A stretch of 14,449 nucleotides of DNA, taken from the NCBI GenBank assembly GCA_049423145.1, contig JBMSQF010000058.1, forward strand, positions 1-14,449, given 5' to 3'. A program made the position numbers and the translations under genes. Of this stretch, positions 7,326-14,449 are shown piece after piece (positions within the stretch are counted from its first letter, which is position 1; each line of letters opens with the position of its first letter). Source of the stretch: RFTU01 sp049423145 (GTDB lineage: Bacteria; Pseudomonadota; Gammaproteobacteria; Burkholderiales; Burkholderiaceae_C). The notes under the pieces were generated by a model. It was given only the letters and a program-made list of their open reading frames with translations, had not been told where the DNA came from and did not search any database.

Positions 7326-8455
7326 AGACCAAAGAACTCCAACAGCGCCACATCCCGTTCTCGAGCCTGCGGTACTCGACCGAGGCCTTCATCGACTACG
7401 CGATTCCCGAGTGCTCACCGAAGTACAACTACGCCCTGGTGGGGCCGGGCGTGTCGCAAAACGACAAGCAGCCGGTAAGCCTGCGCGAGCCTCACGGCTT
7501 CCAGGTCGGCGGCGTGTCTATTCCCCACGGGCGTGTCAACCCGCCGCATCTTCACTTCAGCTGCGAAGTCTTCATCTGCGCCAAGGGCCAGTGGCGCATC
7601 CAATGGGGCTTCAATCCAGACCCGCTTCATGTGGAGATCGGTGAGCTCGACATCGTCTCGGTGCCGACCTGGATCTACCGCGGCTTCACCAATGTCGGTG
7701 TCGACGACGGGTTCCTGTTCACCGCGCTGGGCCGTGACCACACCGGCGGCATCCTATGGGGCCCCGGCACCCTGGCAGCCGCCGCCCGGCAGGGCGTGTA
7801 CCTGACCGAACAGTACCGGATCGTCGATACCCGACGTGGCGATGCCTTGCGGCCCGATGAGCGACCTCTTCGGCCAATGACCGAGGCGGAGATTGCGGCG
7901 CTGCGGCCTTGGTCCGAGGCGGAAATGAGCCATCGCGTGGTGCGGGCCAGTGAGCTTCGCTTTGGCCCCCACAGCCTGCTGGATGGTTCGCTGCCCGGCT
8001 GTGGCGCCACACTGGCCCCCGTCATCGGCCTGGGTGTCAGCGAAGACCGGGACGCCGTGCCGCCCGTGGCGAAGTCACATGGTGTCAGCCTGGAGTGGTT
8101 GCGGATTCCGGCCGGGGGACGGGTTTCCCGCCATCGCTTGCCGGACAAGCAGGTGATGACCACGTTCCGGGGACAGGTGGATCTGACGGTGGAGGCGGAC
8201 GATGGACCGGCGCTGTTCCCGCTGGCAGGCTTACCCTCGGGCTGGGACACCTATGCCGTCCCGGGCGACCATTGGCGCAGCCTGTGCAACACCGGCTCGG
8301 AAGAGGCCTGGGTGCTGTTGATGACGGCCGGCGACCACCGCAAGCAGATCGAGTGGGACGAGGGCGTGGTCCGCGCCGCCGCAGAGGAGGGCTGGGCACT
8401 GGACGCCGATGGCTGTGTGGCCCTGCAGCGCTTCGTGGAGAGGGCCCAGCGATGA
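7322..8455 (+). CDS. Bicupin protein with altered metal sites
   Basis: A protein of 377 residues with two cupin barrels. The first carries a full motif 1 (His76-x-His78, Glu82, in PHLHFSCEVF), but in motif 2 (PTWIYRGFTN, residues 115-124) the third metal-ligand His is replaced by Arg120. The second barrel has only a remnant of motif 1 (His271 in SRHRLPDKQ), and its motif 2 (PGDHWRSLCN, residues 314-323) likewise has Arg319 at the His position. The general build resembles gentisate 1,2-dioxygenase-like and other bicupins, but the ligand set is not the standard 3-His/1-Glu. The ATG at 7322 overlaps the hydrolase stop, without a Shine-Dalgarno sequence, pointing to translational coupling. The open frame continues upstream into the hydrolase gene, but the protein only becomes cupin-like from 7322. 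It could be an isomerase, a dioxygenase with an unusual metal site, or a binding protein. Confidence 0.85.
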   Translation: MKTKELQQRHIPFSSLRYSTEAFIDYAIPECSPKYNYALVGPGVSQNDKQPVSLREPHGFQVGGVSIPHGRVNPPHLHFSCEVFICAKGQWRIQWGFNPDPLHVEIGELDIVSVPTWIYRGFTNVGVDDGFLFTALGRDHTGGILWGPGTLAAAARQGVYLTEQYRIVDTRRGDALRPDERPLRPMTEAEIAALRPWSEAEMSHRVVRASELRFGPHSLLDGSLPGCGATLAPVIGLGVSEDRDAVPPVAKSHGVSLEWLRIPAGGRVSRHRLPDKQVMTTFRGQVDLTVEADDGPALFPLAGLPSGWDTYAVPGDHWRSLCNTGSEEAWVLLMTAGDHRKQIEWDEGVVRAAAEEGWALDADGCVALQRFVERAQR

Positions 8456-9264
8456 ATTCCACACCCCATCCCCTGCATCCGCACCATCCCCTGGATGTTG
8501 AACTTGCGGCGAGGTTCCGTTCAGGCCAAAGGATGCGCGGCATCTTCAACGGCCTGCCCAGCCCGGCCATCGTTGAGATGTGTGCATTCGCGGGATTCGA
8601 CCTGGTGATCATCGACAACGAGCACGGCAGCGCTGACCACCTGATGACCGAGCACCTGCTGCGGGCGGCCCGGGCCAGCGGTATTCCAGCGCTGGTCCGC
8701 TGTCTCGAACACGACATACCCCGCGTGCTGGACATGGGGGCCAGTGGCGTGCAGGTGCCCATGGTGCAGTCAGCCGCGCACGCGCGGCGCCTGGTGGAGA
8801 TGGTTCGCTATCCTTTGCCGCAGGGGCGTGGCGGCCGCCGGGGCAGTGCCTTCAGCTCACGCGCGGCGGGCTACGGTGCATTCGGCGGACCGGCCCACAC
8901 GGCCCTGAGCAACGAGTCGATTGTCCTGGTCGCCATGGTGGAGACCCCTGAGGCGGTGGAGCAGGCCGGCGACATCGCCGCCGTTTCCGGCGTCGATGCA
9001 GTCTTTGTGGGCCCAAACGATCTGGCCCACGCCATGGGTCATGAAAACCGGTGGACCGATGAACCCGTGCAGGCGGCCATTGAGCATGTGCTGAAGGACG
9101 TGAGCGGGCAGGGCAAATGTGCCGGTGTGCTGGCACTGACCCCAGAGGAGGAGGAGCGCTATGCCGCATGGGGTGGCCGCTATTTCGCGACGGTGACCAC
9201 CTCACTGATCACCCGCGCCTTCCGGCAGGCCGCGCAGCAGGGCCGAGCCGCGCTCAGCTACTGA
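8452..9264 (+). CDS. HpcH/HpaI-family class II pyruvate aldolase
   Basis: A metal-dependent aldolase of 270 residues that reversibly splits 4-hydroxy-2-oxo acids into pyruvate (or a similar 2-oxoacid) and an aldehyde. The family residues of E. coli HpaI (His45, Arg70, Glu149, Asp175) correspond to His58 (DNEHG), Arg83 (ALVRC), Glu164 (VAMVETPEAV) and Asp190 (GPNDLA), with nearly identical spacing. The glycine-rich segment GRGGRRGSAF is also typical. The ATG overlaps the bicupin stop (ATGA), and a GGAGAGGG (8437-8444) gives a good ribosome binding site. A 12-residue His/Pro-rich N-terminal extension precedes the family domain. As the last gene of its unit it probably supplies the final C-C cleavage of the pathway. 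The aldehyde partner is unknown. Confidence 0.93.
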   Translation: MNSTPHPLHPHHPLDVELAARFRSGQRMRGIFNGLPSPAIVEMCAFAGFDLVIIDNEHGSADHLMTEHLLRAARASGIPALVRCLEHDIPRVLDMGASGVQVPMVQSAAHARRLVEMVRYPLPQGRGGRRGSAFSSRAAGYGAFGGPAHTALSNESIVLVAMVETPEAVEQAGDIAAVSGVDAVFVGPNDLAHAMGHENRWTDEPVQAAIEHVLKDVSGQGKCAGVLALTPEEEERYAAWGGRYFATVTTSLITRAFRQAAQQGRAALSY

Positions 9265-9305
9265 GCGCTTCCGTGGCGTCTTTGCTGCATGAAAGGTAGG
9301 TACTT

Positions 9306-9315
9306 TTCCTAGGAA
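9306..9315. repeat. Perfect 10-base palindrome upstream of the TonB receptor
   Basis: TTCCTAGGAA lies two bases before the first TTGCAT element in the TonB receptor upstream region. It could be part of a second regulator's site or chance; there is no second copy in the other intergenic regions. Confidence 0.3.
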
Positions 9316-9317
9316 GC

Positions 9318-9344
9318 TTGCATACAGATTGCATACGCTTGCAT
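9318..9344 (+). promoter_or_regulatory. Operator array upstream of the TonB receptor: LacI-type palindrome plus helically phased TTGCAT repeats
   Basis: TTGCAT occurs three times on the same strand, at 9318, 9329 and 9339, spaced 11 and 10 bases, i.e. about one DNA turn. The last two frame the LacI-type near-palindrome TGCATACGCTTGCA (9330-9343), which has a central CG. The 18 bases 9326-9343 match the minus strand of the 2370-2387 site at 17 positions. The array lies about 90 bases before the receptor ATG. I could not place a convincing -35/-10 pair around it. Between it and the gene a small hairpin (GCTGCC 9386-9391, GGCAGC 9400-9405) is possible. The rest of the 168-base gap shows nothing else. 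Confidence 0.7.
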
Positions 9345-9432
9345 CACCGTAGACGCCCTCCGAAACTTCCCCACAACCGCTGATTGCTGCCGCGTTGCGG
9401 GCAGCCGTTCCAACCCCAATGGAGAGACACAG

Positions 9433-12102
9433 ATGAAACAGTTCCGCCGCAATCCGCTCGCCGTCATGGTGGCCGTAGCCGTCGGGTCCTGGGCTTCCGC
9501 CTGGGTGGCCCCTGCGCACGCGCAGGCTTCGTCAAGCACGGCCCGTGCTTCGGACAGCGGGGAGATCCAGTCGGTGTCCGTCTCGGCGAACCGGCGCCTG
9601 GAGGACCAGCAGAAGGTGAGCGTGTCCGTCACCGGTCTGACCAGCACCACGCTCACTGAGCGCAACCTCACCGATGTCTCGCAACTCGACACCGTGGTGC
9701 CCGGCTTCACCTTCGGCCGATCGGGTGCCGATGCCCGCCCGGCCATGCGTGGCGTGCGCACCGAGAACGTGGCGGTCAACGCCGATACGACCATCGGCTA
9801 CTTCGTGGACGGCGTCTACAAGTCGCGCGCCCAGCAGGCGATGATGGGCTTCGTGGATGCTTCGCGGGTCGAAGTCATGCGGGGACCCCAGGGCACGCTC
9901 TTCGGGCGCAACACCTTCGGTGGCAGCGTGGTGATCACCAGCAATGCCCCCGAGCTGAAGTCCACGGAAACCACGGCCAGCCTCCAAGTCGGCAACTTTG
10001 GCAAGAAGCGCGCTGAATTCATTCAGAACCTGCCTTTGAACGACACGATGGCCTTCCGCTTGGTGGGCGTGGTCGACAGATCAAACCCCTGGGTGGCCAA
10101 CGACTTCAACAAGGCCGCTGGTTTGTTTGATCAGAACATGCGCTACCTGCGCGGCAGTCTTCTGTTCAAACCCAGCCGCGACTTCGAAGCGGTCCTGCGC
10201 CTGGATGGCAGCCAGCAAACCGGCAACGGTGGCTCGGCCTTCGGCTACAAGATGGCTGGCACCTATGTGCACACGCCCTCTTGCCAGCAGCTTTTCAACG
10301 CCACACTCACCATCATCAATCCGCGCGGGGGCAACCGCGACGGTGTCAACGACTGTTCGCGTACGCAGGGGGCAGGTGCCGGCACCGGAGCCAACGCGGC
10401 CGGCACCGGCGTTGACTTGGGCATTCCCATCTACAAGGCCGGAAATGCCTATGTGGTTGACAACGACTACCGCACTTTCCTGAATCTGAGCGACCGCAAT
10501 GCGAACCTGGACCTGACCTACCAGCTGCCAGGCATGACGCTGAAGTCCATCACAGGTTACGCCGATTTCGAAGCCACACGCACCTCGGACTCGGACTTCT
10601 CGGCTTCCACCATCGCACTGGACTACCAAGCCACGACAGCCAAGACCTTCTCGCAGGAGTTCCAGGTTCTATCCAACAGCAAGGGACCGCTGGGCTATGT
10701 CGCGGGACTGTATTTGTTCCGTGATGAGCTGCGGGGCACCTTCATCAACCAGCAGCTGCCGCGCACCATCCGGTCCTCGTCTCTGGTCAGTCCCTTGTCC
10801 CTGGCACAGAACGGTGGCGGCTTCTACGACAACCAGATGCCCGAAACCGATTCGCGCGCGGTGTACGGCCAGTTGAACTACAAGCTCAGCCCAGCACTGA
10901 CCTTGACGGCAGGTGCCCGCCACACCCGTGATCTGAAGTCCTTCAAGTTTGCCAACGCCAACACGGTGCTGCCGCTGAATGCCGCCGGTGCTCCCGATGG
11001 CAATCTCATCACACTGGCCACGCCGCTGCCGCCCACCTCCGCGTATGGCGCAGCCGGTGTCAGCAACTGCCTCGATTCGCCAGCACGCCCAGGCTTCAAC
11101 TGCCTGCCGGGCACCAACACCACCACCGGTGCCACCTACCGCGACGCCACCTTCACCAAGAGCACGGGCCGCGTAGGCCTGGACTTCGAGCTCAATAAGG
11201 ACCAACTGGTCTACATGACCGTCTCCAATGGTTTCCGTTCGGGTGGCTTCAACTCCGGTCAGGCCCTTGAGTCGGCACGCACCTTCAAGCCTGAAGAGGT
11301 GGTGGCCATGGAGGTGGGCTCTAAGAACCGCTTCCTGCGCAACACGCTACAGCTCAACGTCGCGGCCTTCAACAACGACTACACCAACCTGCAGGAGCAG
11401 CGCCAGATCCCGGTGGGCAACACCACCATCTCGGCCATCTTCAACGCGGCCAAGGCGCGCGCCAAGGGCCTGGAGGCCGAGCTCGAGTGGCGTGCCTCCC
11501 GCGCCACCACTGTCGGTGGCGCCCTGTCCTTGTTGGATGCCAAGTACACGAGCTTCCCGGATGTGGCGCTGCCCTTCGGTACGTCGATCCTGGTGGCCGA
11601 CCCCACCGCCACGACGCCTCAAACGGATGCCAACGGTGTGGTGATTGCTCCGGCCGGTCAGCGTCGCCTCTATGCGCCAGGCTACAAGTGCGGCGTGGTG
11701 CCTGGAACCGGTGGCACCGGGCAACCGGCCGCCGCGTTTGGTTGCGACCTCTCGGGTAACCAGATCCCCTACGCGGCCCGCTCGCAGGGCTCTGTCTTCC
11801 TGCGTCACGACATCGGCCTGGCGGGCGGTGGCCGTCTCACCCCCATGATCGTGGTGTCCTACAACAGCGGCTTTTACGGGCAGCCGACCAACGCCGGCAT
11901 TGAAAAGCAGGGCGCCTTCACCAAGACCGACCTGAAGGTCAATTGGCGGATCAACGACCAGTGGTCCGTCTTGGGCTTCATCGACAACGCCAGCGACAAG
12001 CAGACCATCAACCGCTTCGTCTGGGGTGGCGGTGGTGCTCTGCAGGTGAGCGCAGCGCCACCACGGATGATGGGTGTGCGCCTGACCTACAGCAACTTCT
12101 GA
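9433..12102 (+). CDS. TonB-dependent outer-membrane receptor, catabolic type
   Basis: An outer-membrane active transporter of 889 residues, in the normal range. The signal peptide covers residues 1-30 (MKQFRRNP, a hydrophobic core, then PAHA cleaved before QASS). The plug domain runs from about residue 50 to 165 and includes the family blocks GFTFGRSGADARPAMRGV, YFVDGVY and VEVMRGPQGTLFGRNTFGG. A 22-strand barrel follows and ends in the terminal Phe typical of outer-membrane insertion (GVRLTYSNF). The six Cys residues fall in three close pairs (284/308, 546/557, 753/771), probably disulfides in outside loops. A GGAGAG (9421-9426) precedes the ATG. There is no sigma/anti-sigma pair or siderophore gene nearby, and the LacI-type operator upstream ties it to the catabolic genes. 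Its cargo is therefore probably the pathway substrate rather than iron, which is inference. Confidence 0.95.
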   Translation: MKQFRRNPLAVMVAVAVGSWASAWVAPAHAQASSSTARASDSGEIQSVSVSANRRLEDQQKVSVSVTGLTSTTLTERNLTDVSQLDTVVPGFTFGRSGADARPAMRGVRTENVAVNADTTIGYFVDGVYKSRAQQAMMGFVDASRVEVMRGPQGTLFGRNTFGGSVVITSNAPELKSTETTASLQVGNFGKKRAEFIQNLPLNDTMAFRLVGVVDRSNPWVANDFNKAAGLFDQNMRYLRGSLLFKPSRDFEAVLRLDGSQQTGNGGSAFGYKMAGTYVHTPSCQQLFNATLTIINPRGGNRDGVNDCSRTQGAGAGTGANAAGTGVDLGIPIYKAGNAYVVDNDYRTFLNLSDRNANLDLTYQLPGMTLKSITGYADFEATRTSDSDFSASTIALDYQATTAKTFSQEFQVLSNSKGPLGYVAGLYLFRDELRGTFINQQLPRTIRSSSLVSPLSLAQNGGGFYDNQMPETDSRAVYGQLNYKLSPALTLTAGARHTRDLKSFKFANANTVLPLNAAGAPDGNLITLATPLPPTSAYGAAGVSNCLDSPARPGFNCLPGTNTTTGATYRDATFTKSTGRVGLDFELNKDQLVYMTVSNGFRSGGFNSGQALESARTFKPEEVVAMEVGSKNRFLRNTLQLNVAAFNNDYTNLQEQRQIPVGNTTISAIFNAAKARAKGLEAELEWRASRATTVGGALSLLDAKYTSFPDVALPFGTSILVADPTATTPQTDANGVVIAPAGQRRLYAPGYKCGVVPGTGGTGQPAAAFGCDLSGNQIPYAARSQGSVFLRHDIGLAGGGRLTPMIVVSYNSGFYGQPTNAGIEKQGAFTKTDLKVNWRINDQWSVLGFIDNASDKQTINRFVWGGGGALQVSAAPPRMMGVRLTYSNF

Positions 12103-12117
12103 CCCTACTGTGGTCTC

Positions 12118-12149
12118 CAGCACGGGCCGGCGCTTTGCCGGCCTTGCTG
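12118..12149 (+). terminator. Hairpin after the TonB receptor gene, possible intrinsic terminator
   Basis: A perfect 7-bp stem, GGCCGGC (12125-12131) and GCCGGCC (12137-12143), encloses a 5-base loop. It is extended by a lower stem, CAGCA (12118-12122) and TGCTG (12145-12149), after a small internal bulge. The following bases are only moderately T-rich (TTTCTCG), so termination may be partial and allow some read-through into the MetE-like and MFS genes. It starts 15 bases after the receptor stop. Confidence 0.5.
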
Positions 12150-12216
12150 TTTCTCGATACCGTTGGCCGTCGCAGCAGCCTCATGGGCGAAGTGCAGAGC
12201 CGACCCGGAGCCTTCC

Positions 12217-13365
12217 ATGACCTCACGCCGGTACTTTCCCACCACCCACGTCGGGTCTCTGCCGCGCAGCCAACCGGTTGTCGACCTCATCTTTGCGCGG
12301 GAGCGGGGCGAGGTGGTGGATGAAGCCGTGTTCAATGAAACGATGCGGTTGGCCGTTGATGAAGCCGTGCACCGCCAAGTGCAGGCGGGTATCGATTTGG
12401 TGAGCGACGGCGAGATGAGCAAGATCAGCTACGCCACTTACATCAAGGACCGCTACACCGGATTTGATGGCGACAGCGAGCGGCGCACCCCGGCCGACCT
12501 GCTGGACTATCCCGGTTTCATGAAGCGACTGGCCTCCAGTGGTGGCACCCCCACCTATCGGCGTCCGTGCTGCGTCGGGCCCATTCAGGTGAAGTCCCTG
12601 CTGCCGCTGGAACACGACATCGCCCATGTGAAGGCTGCTGCGCAGCGGCATGGCGCGAAGTCGGTCTTCATGAATGCCGCATCGCCCGGGGTGGTGGCCC
12701 TGTTCCAGCCCAACCGCCACTATGCGAGGGATGACGAGTACCTCCAGGCGCTGGCCCACGCGCTGCGACACGAGTACCACGCCATCGTTGATGCCGGTCT
12801 GATCCTGCAACTGGATTCTCCGGACCTCGGATTGGGCCGACACATGATGTACAAGGATCTTGAGGAGACCGAATACCTGCGTCGGATCCAGCAGCATGTG
12901 GAGGCGCTCAACGAGGCGCTGGTGGCCATTCCCGCCGACCGAGTGCGCATGCATGTCTGTTGGGGTAACTATGAGGGACCCCACCACAAGGATGTCCCGC
13001 TGGCCACCATCTTGCCTATCGTGATGAAGGCCAAACCCCAAGGCCTGCTCTTCGAGACCTCCAATCCCCGACATGCGCATGAATGGGAAACGATCGCGCA
13101 GATGCGGCATCTCATCCCTGACGACAAGATCCTGATACCCGGTGTGCTGGACTCCACCACCAATTTTGTGGAACATCCCCGTTTGGTCGCGCAGCGCCTG
13201 CAGCGGTTCGCCGATACCGTCGGGCCTGATCGCGTGATGGCCGGAACCGATTGCGGATTCGGCACCTTCGCCGGATTCGGGGCAGTCGATGCCGATATCG
13301 TCTATGCCAAGTTCGCCGCGATGGCCGAAGGTGCAGCGATCGCGTCCCGTACCTACGCCCCATGA
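12217..13365 (+). CDS. MetE C-terminal-like (cobalamin-independent methionine synthase II family) zinc protein
   Basis: A single TIM-barrel protein of 382 residues, about half the length of true MetE and matching only its C-terminal catalytic barrel. It opens with the family signature THVGSLPRSQ. The four zinc ligands of E. coli MetE (His641, Cys643, Glu665, Cys726) appear to correspond to His246 and Cys248 (MHVCWGN), Glu280 (LLFETSNP) and Cys346 (GTDCGFG), so a thiol-activating zinc site is intact. Relatives of this size include epoxyalkane:coenzyme M transferases and uncharacterised methyl or alkyl transferases. Without the N-terminal barrel it is unlikely to be an ordinary methionine synthase. 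The ATG at 12217 has GGAG at 12207-12210; an upstream TTG at 12163 would add an unconserved stretch. The stop overlaps the MFS start (ATGA). The reaction is unknown. Confidence 0.88.
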   Translation: MTSRRYFPTTHVGSLPRSQPVVDLIFARERGEVVDEAVFNETMRLAVDEAVHRQVQAGIDLVSDGEMSKISYATYIKDRYTGFDGDSERRTPADLLDYPGFMKRLASSGGTPTYRRPCCVGPIQVKSLLPLEHDIAHVKAAAQRHGAKSVFMNAASPGVVALFQPNRHYARDDEYLQALAHALRHEYHAIVDAGLILQLDSPDLGLGRHMMYKDLEETEYLRRIQQHVEALNEALVAIPADRVRMHVCWGNYEGPHHKDVPLATILPIVMKAKPQGLLFETSNPRHAHEWETIAQMRHLIPDDKILIPGVLDSTTNFVEHPRLVAQRLQRFADTVGPDRVMAGTDCGFGTFAGFGAVDADIVYAKFAAMAEGAAIASRTYAP

Positions 13366-14449
13366 CCGAGCACGCCACGCCCCCCGTCTCCACCGCGACC
13401 GGCAAGCCCTGGATCCGCGCCGATGAGCTCGGTCTGCCGCGCCGCGCGCTGGCCCTGGGCTTTCTGCTCGTGGCCTATTTCTTCTATGCCTGGTCCTGGA
13501 ACACGATCGACATTCTGCGGCCCTATATCCGCGACAGCCTGGGCCTGACGCTCACGCAGACGGGCTCGGCCTACACGCTGCAGTCCATCGGCGCCCTGGT
13601 GGGTGCGGTCATCATGGGCCAGGTGGCCGACAAGATCGGGCGCCGCAACGCTTTGGTGATCTCCATGGTTGGCTTCGGTTCCGGGCTGCTTGCCGCCTTG
13701 GCGGTCAGCAGTTATGCGGGCCTTGTGGCACAACGGCTGTACCTTGGGTTCTTCATGGGCTCCATGTTCCCCATCGCGGTGGGCATCTATTCGGGTCTGT
13801 TTGCCCGCGAGGTCCGTGGTCGCATCGCGGGCGTGGTGTTCTGCACCTACAACCTGGCAGTCTCAGCCCTGGGCTTCGTGTCATCGGCGGTGTTTCGGGC
13901 TGGGCTGGATTGGCAACTCATGCTCTATGCGGGCGCCGTGCCGGTGGCCCTGGCGCTTCTGGCGCTGGCGCTGATTCCCGACGACCGTCGCCTGGTCCCG
14001 ATGGACGGTCTGGTGGGTGGCCAAGCCACGGCGCAAAGCACCTTGCCGGTGATGGAGTTGTTCCAGCCGGGTGTGCGCCGTCAGACCATTTTCCTGGCGC
14101 TCATGAGCGGACTGAACTTTTTTGCCTACCAAGCGTTCACTGGTTGGGCCACCACCTTTCTTCGCACCGAGCGTGGTGTACCCGATACCGCGGTGGGCGA
14201 CATCGTGGGTTGGCAGTTTGTGGGCAGTGCCTTGGGCGCCCTGTGCTGGGGGTGGCTGAGCGATCAGTACGGCCGCCGCATTGCCGCCACCGGATTTCTG
14301 GCCTGTGCGGTGCTGATCCCCATCTACCTCTTTGCACCGGTCTCGATTGGGGGGCTCGAGTTCATCGGCTTCCTCTATGGAGTGGCCCTGGCCTGCAGCG
14401 CCATTTGGGGGCCTTGGATGTCGGAGCTCTATCCCTCGCACCTGCGCTC
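13362..14449 (+). CDS. MFS transporter, organic-acid/sugar type; 3' end cut by window
   Basis: An inner-membrane secondary transporter with 362 codons visible and the C-terminus lost at the window edge. After a roughly 25-residue cytoplasmic N-terminus come regularly spaced hydrophobic helices, the first starting near ALALGFLLVAYFFYAW. The MFS motif A appears in the loop after helix 2 (GQVADKIGRR, residues 86-95) and again in the second half (GWLSDQYGRR, residues 297-306). Asp in helix 1 (NTIDILRPYI) and the segment RLYLGFFMGSMFPIAVGIYSG resemble the aromatic-acid and sialate/lactate-type H+ symporters. It is translationally coupled to the MetE-like gene. It probably carries the compound released in the periplasm, or a product of it, into the cytoplasm. 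The substrate is not predictable. Confidence 0.92.
   Translation, partial: MTEHATPPVSTATGKPWIRADELGLPRRALALGFLLVAYFFYAWSWNTIDILRPYIRDSLGLTLTQTGSAYTLQSIGALVGAVIMGQVADKIGRRNALVISMVGFGSGLLAALAVSSYAGLVAQRLYLGFFMGSMFPIAVGIYSGLFAREVRGRIAGVVFCTYNLAVSALGFVSSAVFRAGLDWQLMLYAGAVPVALALLALALIPDDRRLVPMDGLVGGQATAQSTLPVMELFQPGVRRQTIFLALMSGLNFFAYQAFTGWATTFLRTERGVPDTAVGDIVGWQFVGSALGALCWGWLSDQYGRRIAATGFLACAVLIPIYLFAPVSIGGLEFIGFLYGVALACSAIWGPWMSELYPSHLR

Noticed and set aside
7322..8455. Gentisate 1,2-dioxygenase
   Set aside because: The bicupin plan is similar, but the metal ligand set is incomplete and no other aromatic ring-cleavage genes are present.
9386..9405. Hairpin GCTGCC/GGCAGC in the TonB receptor leader
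   Set aside because: A 6-bp stem in GC-rich sequence is expected by chance; no riboswitch-like conserved elements are around it.
12217..13365. Methionine synthase MetE
   Set aside because: Only the C-terminal barrel is present and the context is catabolic, with an overlapping MFS gene.

Overview
This window is GC-rich and densely coded. It looks like the chromosome of a Gram-negative proteobacterium, most likely a betaproteobacterium of the Burkholderiales (Comamonadaceae-like). That placement rests on codon use, the single-chain iron-sulfur L-serine dehydratase and the gene families present; no rRNA or tRNA is available to confirm it. I see no mobile element, CRISPR array or RNA gene. Every long stretch is explained by eleven protein genes, of which the first (serine dehydratase) and last (MFS transporter) run off the window.

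Layout. (1) A leftward unit: a two-domain NTF2/SnoaL-like protein (2319-1321), then L-serine dehydratase sdaA (1315 to the left edge). (2) A divergent rightward unit: a histidinol-dehydrogenase-family oxidoreductase (2413-3726), an SDR dehydrogenase (3733-4506) and a LacI-family regulator (4503-5579). (3) A tightly packed rightward unit: a second two-domain SnoaL-like protein (5621-6571), an alpha/beta hydrolase (6576-7325), a bicupin protein (7322-8455) and an HpcH/HpaI-type aldolase (8452-9264). (4) After a 168-base gap, a TonB-dependent receptor (9433-12102). A hairpin follows it, then a single-barrel MetE-like zinc protein (12217-13365) overlapping the start of an MFS transporter (13362 to the right edge).

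How it fits together. The whole set reads as one catabolic gene cluster: outer-membrane uptake (TonB receptor), inner-membrane uptake (MFS), a local LacI-type sensor, two dehydrogenases suited to primary and secondary alcohols, a hydrolase, an aldolase that normally releases pyruvate or a related oxoacid, and several enzymes of unassigned chemistry (two SnoaL-like proteins, a bicupin, a MetE-like protein). The strongest non-coding signal is a near-palindrome with the LacI/GalR pattern TGCAT-N-CG-N-ATGCA. It occurs in the divergent promoter region (2370-2387), in near-identical form (17 of 18 bases) upstream of the TonB receptor (9326-9343), and as a degenerate copy in front of the second SnoaL gene (5585-5602). 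This ties units 1 to 4 into one probable regulon of the encoded LacI protein.

The substrate cannot be read from the sequence. The HisD-like enzyme resembles the HpsN type that oxidises dihydroxypropanesulfonate, but no sulfo-lyase or sulfonate transporter is present in the window. I regard this as a candidate uncharacterised pathway for a hydroxylated (polyol, hydroxy-acid or ester-linked) compound that ends in pyruvate-level metabolites.
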